Origin: CAVZVW01 sp963778845
Lineage (GTDB): Bacteria; Actinomycetota; Actinomycetes; Actinomycetales; Kineosporiaceae
Length of the DNA stretch: 36,097 nt
Assembly: GCA_963778845.1 (NCBI GenBank)
Contig: CAVZVW010000003.1
Location: forward strand, 1-36,097
Direction: 5' to 3'
Positions 24,827 through 32,549 of this stretch are shown here, piece after piece (positions within the stretch are counted from its first letter, which is position 1; each line of letters opens with the position of its first letter). The notes under the pieces are model-generated. The model did no database searches, had not been told where the DNA came from, and saw nothing but the letters and a program-made list of their open reading frames with translations. Made by a program: the position numbers and the translations under genes.

Positions 24827-26839
24827 GTGGGTGCTCGCTTCGATGCCGATGCGCTCGCACGCGCTGCCCGGGAGCACGGGCTCGTCCTCCTTGTCGGTGC
24901 GGGCCTGTCGATGGGGCCGCCGTCATCGCTACCGGGCTGGACCGCGATCAACGACGCCTTCCTGGACAACCTCGCGATGCGCCTGGCCGACCACACCGAC
25001 GGGCAGACCGGCTACGACGTGCTGCAACTCGTCCAAGAACGGCGGGACTCGGCCGCGGCGGCCCAGCCGGACCTCCAGGCGCAGCTGGCCGAGGAGTCGC
25101 TCGGCGAGCGCTACTTCGCGATCTTCGAGCCGCTCGACATCGGCACCTGGAACGACGGTCACGCAGCTGTCGCCGCACTCGCGCACACCGGATACCTGCG
25201 CGCGGTCGTCACGACCAACTTCGACCGCCTCATCGAGCTGGCCCTCGTGGCCGCCGGTGTCGAGGCGGCTGTGTACTGCTCTCCCGCCGACTTCGAGGGG
25301 CTCACGCGCCACCCCGTGGGACGTCCGGAGAAGAGCGTGGTCCCGGTGATCAAGGTCCACGGCTCCGTCGGGCAGGCGTCGACGATGGTCGACACACTGC
25401 GTCAACGGGTGCTTGGACGTCCCGAGGCACTCGAGGCGGCACTTCTGCGGCTCTTCGAGCAGCACGCAGTGCTCGTCCTCGGGTTCTCAGGGGCCGACCT
25501 CGCCTACGACCCGCACTACCTGAGCCTGCGCAGGGGTGCAGCCGGGTCGCCGTCCTTCACCGTGATCAACAGGGAAGGCGGCAAGCCGACCAACGCGATG
25601 ACGGAGCTGGTCGACTCCGCCGGGCCGCACGCGCGCTTCGTGGACGGCATCGTGCCCGACTGTCTCCTGTCCTTGGCGAGCGCGCTCGGGGACGACGGCC
25701 CGATCGTCCGCCCGCCGTTCGACACGGAGATGGAGTTCCCCGGGATGCGGGCACTGACCTTGCCCGCAGCTGTTGACCGGGCATGGGGGGCGTCCCTCAG
25801 CCCCGTCCGCGCAGCCGTCGTACTCGCCTCCATCGCGGACGCCGCCGGCTCGAGCGACGCGGCGTTCCGGCTGCTGACGACGGCTATGCCGTACCACGTC
25901 AAGGCCAAGCTCCAGGACGACCCGGCGATGCCCCGGCACCTGAGCATGATCGCCGCGACGCTGATCGACGCCGCCCACGTCGTCGACGACCTCGGTGGGG
26001 ACAGGTTCCACGGCCGGACCGCGGCGCTCACGGTGCTCTCGGCATCGGTCAACGGGAAGCCTCTGATGGACGCTGAGTCCCTCGCCCTGCGGGCGCTGGC
26101 GCTGGCGCTGGTCGGCGAGGCACCCCAGGCCGACCGAGTGGCGGTGGCGGCGCTCGCGGCGACGCGCGAGGAGCTGCCACCCACCGTTCGCGCCGACACG
26201 ATCTGCACGCTCGCGCGAGCGTGGACCCTCGACGAGCGCTGGCTGCCGGGCTATACGGAGGCGCTGCGGGAGACCTACGATCTGATGCTCGAGTGGGGGG
26301 ACGAGCCGCGGCGAGCCCGAGTCGGCGCGCTCTACGCCCGGTTCCTCGGCCAGTCGGGACAGCTCGACGAGGCAGCCGCGATCCTCCTTGACTGCCAGCC
26401 CGTCGCGCAGCGCCTCAACCTCCCGGCCGTCGCGAACGAGCTCATCGCGACGGGGGGTCGCCTCCGCCTCTGGCAGGGTCGGTACGACAAGGCGCTCAGC
26501 GCGCTCGACTCCGTGTGCCGGCACAGCGCCGACGGGCAGCACGCTCTCCGCCTGGCCGAGACGCTTCTGCCGCTGGCCGAGGCGGCGGCCGCAGCGGGGA
26601 ACGGCGACGCGATGGTGCAGGCCTTCGCCGACCTGGACACGTTGCTTCCCCTCGTTCCGGGCATGGCCCTCCCCTACGCGGCCAGCAGGGTGCGCGTGCT
26701 GTGCAGGATCGGCGAGCTCGAGCTTGCCCGCAGCGTCGTCCGCGACCTGGTCACCTTCGGGGAACGCTGGGATCACCCATGGGTCCCGGCTCTGGCCGAG
26801 CGCCTCGACCAGCAGATCGCTGTCGCCCAGACGGGCTGA
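24827..26839 (+). CDS. SIR2-domain protein with helical-repeat C-terminus, putative defence NADase
   Basis: A 670-residue cytosolic protein. Residues 1-235 form a SIR2-type NAD-binding domain with every expected motif: GAGLS at 24-28, TTNFD at 129-133, VIKVHGS with catalytic-type H178, and GFSGAD at 219-224. The remaining 400 residues are rich in short amphipathic helices (LYARFLGQSGQLDEAAAILLDCQPVAQRL, GRYDKALSALDSVCRHS), reading like TPR repeats. SIR2 followed by a helical-repeat sensor is the layout of phage-defence NAD-depleting effectors such as DSR-type proteins; that link is inference from architecture. The start is GTG 24827, eight bases after GGGAGGT. Frames continue open far upstream but are low-complexity. 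It lies between a divergent membrane-protein gene and a tRNA-Ser 3' end. Confidence 0.9.
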   Translation: MGARFDADALARAAREHGLVLLVGAGLSMGPPSSLPGWTAINDAFLDNLAMRLADHTDGQTGYDVLQLVQERRDSAAAAQPDLQAQLAEESLGERYFAIFEPLDIGTWNDGHAAVAALAHTGYLRAVVTTNFDRLIELALVAAGVEAAVYCSPADFEGLTRHPVGRPEKSVVPVIKVHGSVGQASTMVDTLRQRVLGRPEALEAALLRLFEQHAVLVLGFSGADLAYDPHYLSLRRGAAGSPSFTVINREGGKPTNAMTELVDSAGPHARFVDGIVPDCLLSLASALGDDGPIVRPPFDTEMEFPGMRALTLPAAVDRAWGASLSPVRAAVVLASIADAAGSSDAAFRLLTTAMPYHVKAKLQDDPAMPRHLSMIAATLIDAAHVVDDLGGDRFHGRTAALTVLSASVNGKPLMDAESLALRALALALVGEAPQADRVAVAALAATREELPPTVRADTICTLARAWTLDERWLPGYTEALRETYDLMLEWGDEPRRARVGALYARFLGQSGQLDEAAAILLDCQPVAQRLNLPAVANELIATGGRLRLWQGRYDKALSALDSVCRHSADGQHALRLAETLLPLAEAAAAAGNGDAMVQAFADLDTLLPLVPGMALPYAASRVRVLCRIGELELARSVVRDLVTFGERWDHPWVPALAERLDQQIAVAQTG

Positions 26840-26892
26840 TCCGACGTGCGGGATGGCAGGGGGAGCCAGACGCGCCGGGCCTGGTCCTCCGT

Positions 26893-26967
26893 GCCTGCGA
26901 ACTCCATGCCGGTGAACTCCATGCCTGTGAACTCCATGCCGGTGAACTCCATGCCTGTGACGTCCAC
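26893..26967. repeat. Five 15-bp tandem repeats between SIR2 gene and tRNA-Ser
   Basis: Unit GCC(T/G)GTGAACTCCAT, repeated at 26893, 26908, 26923, 26938 and 26953. The variable fourth base alternates T, G, T, G, T, so the larger period is 30 bases. The first copy has one change and the last is degenerate. It lies outside any credible gene and begins 54 bases after the SIR2 stop. Confidence 0.9.
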
Positions 26968-26973
26968 GGACGT

Positions 26974-27062
26974 TGGCGGAGGATAGGGGATTTGAACCCC
27001 TGAGGGTGTTTAGCCCAACACGATTTCCAATCGTGCGCCCTAGGCCACTAGGCGAATCCTCC
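26974..27062 (-). tRNA. serT: tRNA-Ser (anticodon GGA)
   Basis: Read on the minus strand it starts GGAGGAT and ends ATCCTCC-G-CCA: a seven-pair acceptor stem, discriminator G and an encoded CCA. The anticodon stem CACGA/TCGTG encloses TTGGAAA with anticodon GGA, reading UCC and UCU. A long variable arm (class II, typical of serine) and the T arm AGGGG-TTCAAAT-CCCCT follow. The gene symbol is only a guess at the usual name. Confidence 0.96.
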
Positions 27063-27180
27063 GCGCAGGAGTGTACCGGTGCGTCGCCGGGGCGCCGGCG
27101 ATCGCCGGAGGGGATGGCGACCGCCTCGGAGGCGATGGCGACCTCCGCCGGAGGCGACGGCGGCCCCCGCCGGAGGCGGG

Positions 27181-27186
27181 TACAGT
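27181..27186 (+). promoter_or_regulatory. Likely -10 element of SRP RNA promoter
   Basis: TACAGT stands alone in GC-rich DNA five to eight bases upstream of the 5' end of the SRP RNA, where a sigma-70-type -10 box should be. No good -35 is visible. Confidence 0.4.
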
Positions 27187-27190
27187 TGGC

Positions 27191-27285
27191 GGCGACCCCT
27201 CGTGCGGCGTCATCCCGCTGAACTCCCCCAGGGCCGGAAGGCAGCAAGGGTAGGTGGGCCCTGGCGGGTGCGCGAGGGGTCCTTC
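27191..27285 (+). ncRNA. ffs: Signal recognition particle RNA (4.5S type)
   Basis: The conserved apical hairpin is clear: CCAGGGCCGGAAGGCAGCA, with the GGAA tetraloop and the AGCA-type symmetric loop that binds Ffh, closing with GGGCCCTGG. The outer stem pairs GACCCCTCG (27194 on) with CGAGGGGTC (ending 27281). Length near 90 nt matches the small bacterial form. It lies immediately upstream of dnaX, its usual place in actinobacteria. Ends are approximate by a few bases. Its role is co-translational targeting of membrane proteins with Ffh. Confidence 0.93.
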
Positions 27286-27325
27286 GCCGTCCGGGCGTCT
27301 GACCCTCGACGTAGGGTGGGCATTC

Positions 27326-29230
27326 GTGTCGACCGCGCTGTACCGCCGCTACCGGCCCGAGACGTTCGCCGAGGTCATCGGCCAGGATCACGTCACCGGG
27401 CCGCTGTCCGTGGCGCTGACGAACAACCGGGTCAGCCACGCCTACCTGTTCTCCGGCCCTCGAGGGTGTGGCAAGACCACGAGCGCGCGGATCCTGGCGC
27501 GTTGCCTCAACTGCGAGCAGGGGCCGACGTCGACGCCGTGCGCGCAGTGCGACTCCTGCCAGGCGTTGGCCCGAGGCGGCGCGGGCAGCCTCGACGTGAT
27601 CGAGATCGACGCGGCCAGCCACCGCGGCATCGACGACGCGCGCGAGATCCGCGACCGCGCCGCTTTCGCCCCGGCGTCGAGCCGCTACAAGATCTTCATC
27701 ATCGACGAGGCACACATGGTGACGAAGGAGGGCTTCAACGCGCTCCTGAAGATCGTCGAGGAACCGCCCGAGCATGTGAAGTTCGTCTTCGCGACGACCG
27801 AGCCGGAGAAGGTCATCGGGACCATCCGCTCGCGCACCCACCACTACCCCTTCCGCCTCGTCCCCCCCGGGGTGCTCCAGGAGTACCTGGGGCAGGTGGC
27901 CGAGCACGAAGGCGTCGCCGTAGGGCCAGGGGTGCTGCCGCTGGTCGTACGCGCGGGAGCGGGCTCGGTGCGCGACTGCCTCTCGGTGCTCGACCAGCTG
28001 ATCGCCGGAGCGGGGCCCGACGGGCTCACGTACGCCACGGCGGTGTCGCTGCTGGGGTATACCGACGCCACACTGCTCGACTCCGCCGTCGAGGCGCTCT
28101 CGGCGGCCGACGGCGCGACCGTCTTCTCGGTGGTCGACCGGGTCGTGGAGTCCGGTCATGACCCGCGGCGTTTCGTGGAGGACCTGCTCGAACGGTTCCG
28201 CGACCTGCTCGTCGTGGCGGCGATGCCGGACGGCGCAGCCGCCGTGCTTCGTGGTGTGCCCGTCGACCAGCTCCAGCGCATGCGGGTGCAGGCCGGCGCG
28301 TTCGGTCGCATCGAGCTCTCGCGGGCGGCCGACGTCACGAACGCGGCACTCACGGAGATGACGGGAGCGACGTCGCCGCGCCTGCAGCTGGAGCTGCTGG
28401 CCGCCCGCCTGTTGCTACCCGGCGCAGACGACGGAGTACGCGGGTTGGGCGCTCGCCTGGACCGGCTCGAACGCCGGGTCGCCGCGGGGCCCCCGGTCGA
28501 AGCGGCGGTGGACGCCGCAGCGCCGCCGCCGCCGCGCACCCGCACCCCCCAGCCCCCGCCGGAGCCGCAGGACCAGCCGGGCAGCAGGCCGGCCAGCCGA
28601 ACCGACACCAGGCCGGGCAGTCCGGATCGCCGACCAGTGGCCAAGCCGGAGGCCGCGCCGGACATCAAGGCGGAGGCCGAGCCGGTGGCCGAGCCGGCGG
28701 TCGGCGCCCGACCCGCCGCGGCGACGTCCCCTGGTCCGGCGAGGCCCGCGGCCGGCTCGGTCGACCTCGCCGCGCTGCGTAGCGCGTGGCCGCAGGTTCT
28801 GGCCGCGCTGTCCGGCATCAAACGGACCACGTGGACGCTGATCGCCGGCCACGCGCAGGTGCACGACCTCGACGAGCGGCGCCTGGTTCTCGCCTTCGGC
28901 TCCAGCGGTCTCGCCTCGGCCTTCACCCGCGGGTCGCACCAGGAGTTCGTGCGCCAGGCGCTGATCGACGTGCTCGGGCTCGAGCGCCGCATCGAGGCTG
29001 TGGCCGCCGACGCCGTCCCGGCGGGCTCCGAGGCTGTGGCTACGTCCGACGCGGCGCCGGCCGCGGCGGCGACAGCTGCCACCACAGCCGCCGCCGCGGC
29101 GGCGGCCTCCGCGACTGCCGACGCCGAGCCGAGCCCCGACGACCGCGACGCCGACGACGGGGGCCTGGTCGGTGCCCCCCTCGTGGAGCAGCTGTTGGGC
29201 GGGCGCGTGATCCAGGAGCTCGAGGATTGA
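27326..29230 (+). CDS. dnaX: DNA polymerase III subunit gamma/tau
   Basis: A 634-residue clamp-loader ATPase. Walker A SGPRGCGKT at 43-51; zinc cysteines C63, C72, C75, C78 in LNCEQGPTSTPCAQCDSC; Walker B FIIDEAHM near 130; sensor text VKFVFATTEPEKV and SRTHHYPFRL. The first 380 residues are the AAA+ core and collar. Residues 400-490 are a Pro/Ala-rich linker, followed by a C-terminal tau-like domain (LRSAWPQVLAALSGIKRTTWTLI...). The last 60 residues are mostly Ala with a hydrophilic end. It loads the sliding clamp and links polymerase to helicase. Start GTG 27326, just after the SRP RNA. No A-rich slippery site is visible, so a short gamma form by frameshifting is not supported. The hydrolase gene overlaps its stop. 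Confidence 0.98.
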   Translation: MSTALYRRYRPETFAEVIGQDHVTGPLSVALTNNRVSHAYLFSGPRGCGKTTSARILARCLNCEQGPTSTPCAQCDSCQALARGGAGSLDVIEIDAASHRGIDDAREIRDRAAFAPASSRYKIFIIDEAHMVTKEGFNALLKIVEEPPEHVKFVFATTEPEKVIGTIRSRTHHYPFRLVPPGVLQEYLGQVAEHEGVAVGPGVLPLVVRAGAGSVRDCLSVLDQLIAGAGPDGLTYATAVSLLGYTDATLLDSAVEALSAADGATVFSVVDRVVESGHDPRRFVEDLLERFRDLLVVAAMPDGAAAVLRGVPVDQLQRMRVQAGAFGRIELSRAADVTNAALTEMTGATSPRLQLELLAARLLLPGADDGVRGLGARLDRLERRVAAGPPVEAAVDAAAPPPPRTRTPQPPPEPQDQPGSRPASRTDTRPGSPDRRPVAKPEAAPDIKAEAEPVAEPAVGARPAAATSPGPARPAAGSVDLAALRSAWPQVLAALSGIKRTTWTLIAGHAQVHDLDERRLVLAFGSSGLASAFTRGSHQEFVRQALIDVLGLERRIEAVAADAVPAGSEAVATSDAAPAAAATAATTAAAAAAASATADAEPSPDDRDADDGGLVGAPLVEQLLGGRVIQELED

Positions 29231-30096
29231 GCGCACTCACGCTGGTGGACGCGTGGGACGTGCCGCACGTGGCCGCCGCCGTCCTGGGGGCGGGCGGCGT
29301 GCTGGAGCAGCGCGGTGACGCCCGCCGGGAGTTCCCCCTCGCGTCGGTGACGAAGCTGCTCACCGCCTACGCCGCCCTCGTCGCTGTCGAGGAGGGTGCG
29401 ATCACCCTCGACGAGCCTGCCGGACCGCCCGGGGCCGTCGTGCGCGACCTGCTCAGCCACGCGGCCGGCTACGGCTTCGAGAGCCGCGCCGCGGTGATGG
29501 CCACCCCGCGCACGCGTCGGATCTACTCCAACAACGGCTACGAGCGGCTCGCCGAGCATGTGGCCGCGGCGTCCGGCATCGGGTTCGCGGCGTACGCGAG
29601 GGAAGCGGTGCTCGAGCCCCTGCACCTGACAGGAACCCGCCTCGACGGGTCGCCGGCGTTCGGGGCGACGAGCACGCTGCACGACGTGTGCCGCTTCGCC
29701 GCGGAGCTGCTGGGCGACCCGAGGCTGGTCTCCCCGGCCACCCGGGCGGAGATGGCGCGCGTGCAGCAGCCCGGCCTCGCCGGCGTCCTGCCGGGGGTCG
29801 GACGCTTCGACCCGCTCGACTGGGGGCTCGGCCCGGAGCTGAACTTCGGCAGGCACGGCCACTGGGCAGGCGGCGCGGTCTCGCGGGCGACATTCGGACA
29901 TTTCGGCGGTGCCGGCACGTTCCTGTGGGTCGACCCCATGGCCGGTCTGGCGTGCGTGTGCCTCACCGACCGCGAGTTCGGACCCTGGGCCCTGCAGGCG
30001 TGGCCCGTGCTCTGCGACGCGGTGGTGGAGGAGCTCGCCGGCGGCACCCGAGGCTCCGGCCACGGCGGCGTCCCGGCTGTCAGGGCCACCGATTAG
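29227..30096 (+). CDS. Beta-lactamase-fold serine hydrolase
   Basis: A 289-residue protein of the class C beta-lactamase/penicillin-binding-like serine hydrolase family. The three motifs are SVTK (Ser40, Lys43), YSN (100-102) and HFGGAG toward the C-terminus, where HxG replaces KTG, so an acyl-enzyme mechanism is likely. There is no signal peptide, so it may be cytosolic; antibiotic resistance should not be assumed. It begins at TTG 29227, overlapping the dnaX stop as TTGA with CAGGAG eight bases upstream, and ends ten bases before recR. It therefore sits inside the DNA replication/repair operon, in the place where ybaB/ebfC is normally found. Substrate unknown. Confidence 0.9.
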   Translation: MSALTLVDAWDVPHVAAAVLGAGGVLEQRGDARREFPLASVTKLLTAYAALVAVEEGAITLDEPAGPPGAVVRDLLSHAAGYGFESRAAVMATPRTRRIYSNNGYERLAEHVAAASGIGFAAYAREAVLEPLHLTGTRLDGSPAFGATSTLHDVCRFAAELLGDPRLVSPATRAEMARVQQPGLAGVLPGVGRFDPLDWGLGPELNFGRHGHWAGGAVSRATFGHFGGAGTFLWVDPMAGLACVCLTDREFGPWALQAWPVLCDAVVEELAGGTRGSGHGGVPAVRATD

Positions 30097-30105
30097 GCTC
30101 ATCAC

Positions 30106-30705
30106 GTGTACGAAGGTGTGGTCCAGGACCTCATCGACGAGCTCGGGCGCCTGCCCGGGGTCGGTCCGAAGAGCGCCCAGCGGATCGCCTTCCATCTGGT
30201 GCAGGCGGATCCGGCCGACGTGCGGCGGCTGGCACACGCCCTGACCGAGGTCACCGACAAGGTCCGCTTCTGTTCCGTCTGCGGCAACGTCTGTGCCGAG
30301 GACCTCTGCATGGTCTGCCGCGACCCTCGGCGCGACGCCACAGCGATCTGCGTGGTGGAGGAGCCCAAGGACGTGGTGGCTGTCGAGCGCACGCGCGAGT
30401 TCAAGGGGCTCTACCACGTGCTCGGCGGGGCGATCAGCCCGATCGAGGGGGTGGGCCCGGACGACCTGCGGGTGCGGGAGCTGCTCACAAGGCTCGCCTC
30501 GGGCGAGGTCACCGAGATCATCCTGGCCACGGACCCGAACCTGGAGGGCGAGGCCACGGCGACCTACCTCGCCCGGCTGCTCAAGCCGATGGGCCTGCGG
30601 GTCACCAGGCTCGCGTCGGGTCTGCCGGTGGGAGGCGATCTCGAGTACGCCGACGAGCTCACGCTCGGGAGGGCGTTCGAGGGGAGGAGACTGCTCGATG
30701 TCTGA
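30106..30705 (+). CDS. recR: Recombination mediator RecR
   Basis: A 199-residue RecR, the ring-forming partner of RecF/RecO in loading RecA on gaps. Seen: N-terminal helix-hairpin-helix LIDELGRLPGVGPKSAQRIAFHL, zinc finger with cysteines 56, 59, 68 and 71 (FCSVCGNVCAEDLCMVC), and a Toprim domain with VVEEPKD, ILATDPNLEGEATATYL. Length is typical. Start GTG 30106, ten bases after the hydrolase stop. The next gene overlaps its end by eight bases, so it is translated as part of the dnaX operon. Confidence 0.98.
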   Translation: MYEGVVQDLIDELGRLPGVGPKSAQRIAFHLVQADPADVRRLAHALTEVTDKVRFCSVCGNVCAEDLCMVCRDPRRDATAICVVEEPKDVVAVERTREFKGLYHVLGGAISPIEGVGPDDLRVRELLTRLASGEVTEIILATDPNLEGEATATYLARLLKPMGLRVTRLASGLPVGGDLEYADELTLGRAFEGRRLLDV

Positions 30706-31402
30706 TGTGGCGAAGGACACCCTGGCGGCGCACGGCTCCGGCGTCGAGGCCGGCGACCCTGTGGACGAGCCCGAGCCAGCCGACCTGCGCGAGGCCGCGG
30801 ACCTGGAGCGTGCCGTCGAGGCCGAGGAGGTGGCCGAGCTCAGCGAGGCCATCGAGCTGGTACACCTGGCTGAGGAGACGGCGGTCGACGCCCAGCACTA
30901 CCTCGACGCGGTGACGGAGGTGGCCGCGGGATCCTCGCCGGATACGGCGGTGCCGATGTTGCTGCTGGCGGTGTCTCAGGTGCTGCTCGCGGGCGCCCGC
31001 TTGGGCGCGATCAACGACGTCGTGCCGAGCGAGCGCTTCGAGCCCGACGCCGGACCGGACCCCGACGTCGACCCGGTACGCGTGGGTCTGGCCAACCTGC
31101 TGGACGGGCTCGACGAGTACGCCGACGTGGTCGACCCGTTGACCTCCGGTGAGGTGGTCGAGGGAAGCCTGTCCGACGACCTGGCCGATGTCGCGGCGGA
31201 CCTCGCCCACGGCATGCGGCACTACCGGGTCGGCCAGGTGGACGAGGCGCTGTGGTGGTGGCAGTTCTCCTACCTGTCCACCTGGGGCCTGCGGGCCAGC
31301 AGCGCCCTGCGCGTGCTTCAGTCACTCATCGGCCACCTGCGGTTGGACGCCGACCCCGAGACCGTCGCCGAAGCGGAGTTCGACGCGCTGCACGTGGAGT
31401 AG
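30698..31402 (+). CDS. DUF5063 family protein
   Basis: A 234-residue protein of the DUF5063 family, known to me as a fixed neighbour of recR in many actinobacteria; function not established. The first 65 residues are acidic and probably disordered, then helices with VPMLLLAVSQVLLAGARLGAI, an acidic patch DAGPDPDVDPVRVGLANLLDGLDEYADVVDP and the conserved region MRHYRVGQVDEALWWWQFSYLSTWGLRASSALRVLQSLIGHL. Start ATG 30698 overlaps the recR stop and has GGAGGAG eight bases upstream. The conserved Trp/Tyr cluster suggests a binding surface. Cytosolic. Confidence 0.85.
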   Translation: MSDVAKDTLAAHGSGVEAGDPVDEPEPADLREAADLERAVEAEEVAELSEAIELVHLAEETAVDAQHYLDAVTEVAAGSSPDTAVPMLLLAVSQVLLAGARLGAINDVVPSERFEPDAGPDPDVDPVRVGLANLLDGLDEYADVVDPLTSGEVVEGSLSDDLADVAADLAHGMRHYRVGQVDEALWWWQFSYLSTWGLRASSALRVLQSLIGHLRLDADPETVAEAEFDALHVE

Positions 31403-31435
31403 GCGCGCACACCAGGCCGGCACCGGCATGCGCAG

Positions 31436-31452
31436 CGGTGGCGGGCCCACCG
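31436..31452. terminator. Possible bidirectional hairpin
   Basis: CGGTGG-CGGGC-CCACCG is a six-pair GC-rich stem with a five-base loop in the 64-base gap between two convergent genes. There is no T tract, as is common in actinobacteria, so termination is probable but not assured. Confidence 0.4.
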
Positions 31453-31466
31453 GGCCGACGAGGTCC

Positions 31467-32549
31467 TCAGGCGATGCGCGTACCCCTCGGCAGGCGTCGC
31501 ACCGGAGCCCGCAGCCGGCGTACCGCCATCGCCGAGAAGCCCAGCGCCACGGCGAGGTCGACCGCCAGCCCGTACGGCCATGTCGGGCCCAGTGAGTCGC
31601 GCTGCCCCTGGCGGGCGGCGTCGACTCGGTCGAGCTGCGCCTGGTCGGTGGGGCAGAAGTCCTGCACCGGCGGCGGCAGCCGGGCCTCCCGCACGCCGGC
31701 CCGGATGAGGGAGAGGGGGTCGCCGGCGGAGTCCCCGGCCGGCTTCGGTGAGGCGTCGGCCACCACGACGTAGGGGCTCGGGGCGAGCAGCCACCAGATC
31801 CGCGACGTGTGGATCTGTGTGATGCGCACCGTCTGGGACACGCAGTGGAGGCCGTCGGGAGTGACCGTCCGCTGGACGACCGTGTCCACGGTGGTCACGG
31901 TCGGCAGGAGGAGGAGGAAGAGCAGGGGCAGGCCCAGGCCGAGGAACGACACCGTCAGGTACGTCAGCACCGCCGACGACGACGTGCGCGCGGTCAGGGC
32001 GGAGTAGCCGAGCCCGATCGCGCACACGACCAGCAGCGTGAGCGCGAGCACGACCAGCGTCGTCAGCAGCCTCCCCACGGGTGTCCCGCCGTCGAAGTAC
32101 GCCCACAGCAGGAACGGGGAGGCGGTCACGAGGAGGGCCAGCGACGTCGTCCACGCGGCCAGGAGCTTGCCCACCACGAGGTCGGCCGGTGACAGAAGCG
32201 TGGTCTGCAACGTGGCGAGCACGCCGGCCGTGCGGTCGCCGTTGATGCTCGTGGCGGACAGGGCCGGGGCGACCAGTGCGCCCAACGACAGCACCAAGAA
32301 CACCACCAGGCCGAAGATCGTCGCTCCGACCCGCGGGGAGGGGCTGGGCTGACCGTTCACCAGCAGGCCGGTGCTGCGGTGCAACCCGTAGCGGATCAGC
32401 GCCGACAGCACCCCGAGCACCGCGAACCAGACGACCAGGACGACCACCCACCGTGTCGACCGCACGCGCTGGCGCAGCTCCAGGCGCGCCACGACGCGTA
32501 CGCCGAGCAAAGTCGGCCGCCAGGTGGTGGTCCGTCCGCCCGCGCTCAC
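31467..32549 (-). CDS. ABC transporter permease (ABC-2 type)
   Basis: A 360-residue inner-membrane permease. An N-terminal cytosolic helix (ARLELRQRVRSTRW) leads to about six helices: WVVVLVVWFAVLGVLSAL, GLVVFLVLSLGALVAPALSA, SLALLVTASPFLLW, LVVLALTLLVVCAIGLGYSAL, FLGLGLPLLFLLLLP and a C-terminal one. A long extracellular region (about residues 220-330), with cysteines in LHCVSQTV and QDFCPTD, lies before the last helix, which is unusual and could carry a disulfide. INGDRTAGVLATLQTTLLS is the coupling segment facing the ATPase. Start GTG 32549 overlaps the ATPase stop as GTGA, with AGGA six bases upstream. Substrate unknown. Confidence 0.9.
   Translation of the reverse strand: MSAGGRTTTWRPTLLGVRVVARLELRQRVRSTRWVVVLVVWFAVLGVLSALIRYGLHRSTGLLVNGQPSPSPRVGATIFGLVVFLVLSLGALVAPALSATSINGDRTAGVLATLQTTLLSPADLVVGKLLAAWTTSLALLVTASPFLLWAYFDGGTPVGRLLTTLVVLALTLLVVCAIGLGYSALTARTSSSAVLTYLTVSFLGLGLPLLFLLLLPTVTTVDTVVQRTVTPDGLHCVSQTVRITQIHTSRIWWLLAPSPYVVVADASPKPAGDSAGDPLSLIRAGVREARLPPPVQDFCPTDQAQLDRVDAARQGQRDSLGPTWPYGLAVDLAVALGFSAMAVRRLRAPVRRLPRGTRIA

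Noticed and set aside
26893..26967. CRISPR array
   Set aside because: The units are directly abutting 15-bp repeats without spacers, and no cas gene is present.
27063..27180. GCCGGAGGCG-rich direct repeats before the SRP RNA
   Set aside because: Short imperfect repeats common in GC-rich non-coding DNA; no clear hairpin or regular period.
27326..29230. Frameshift site producing a short gamma form of DnaX
   Set aside because: No A-rich slippery heptamer or following hairpin was found in the frame.
25487..30852. Two very long minus-strand open frames (about 890 residues each) antisense to the SIR2 gene and dnaX
   Set aside because: They mirror genuine plus-strand genes with clear motifs, are rich in Arg/Pro/Ser/Gly as expected for antisense frames in GC-rich DNA, and have no family motif.
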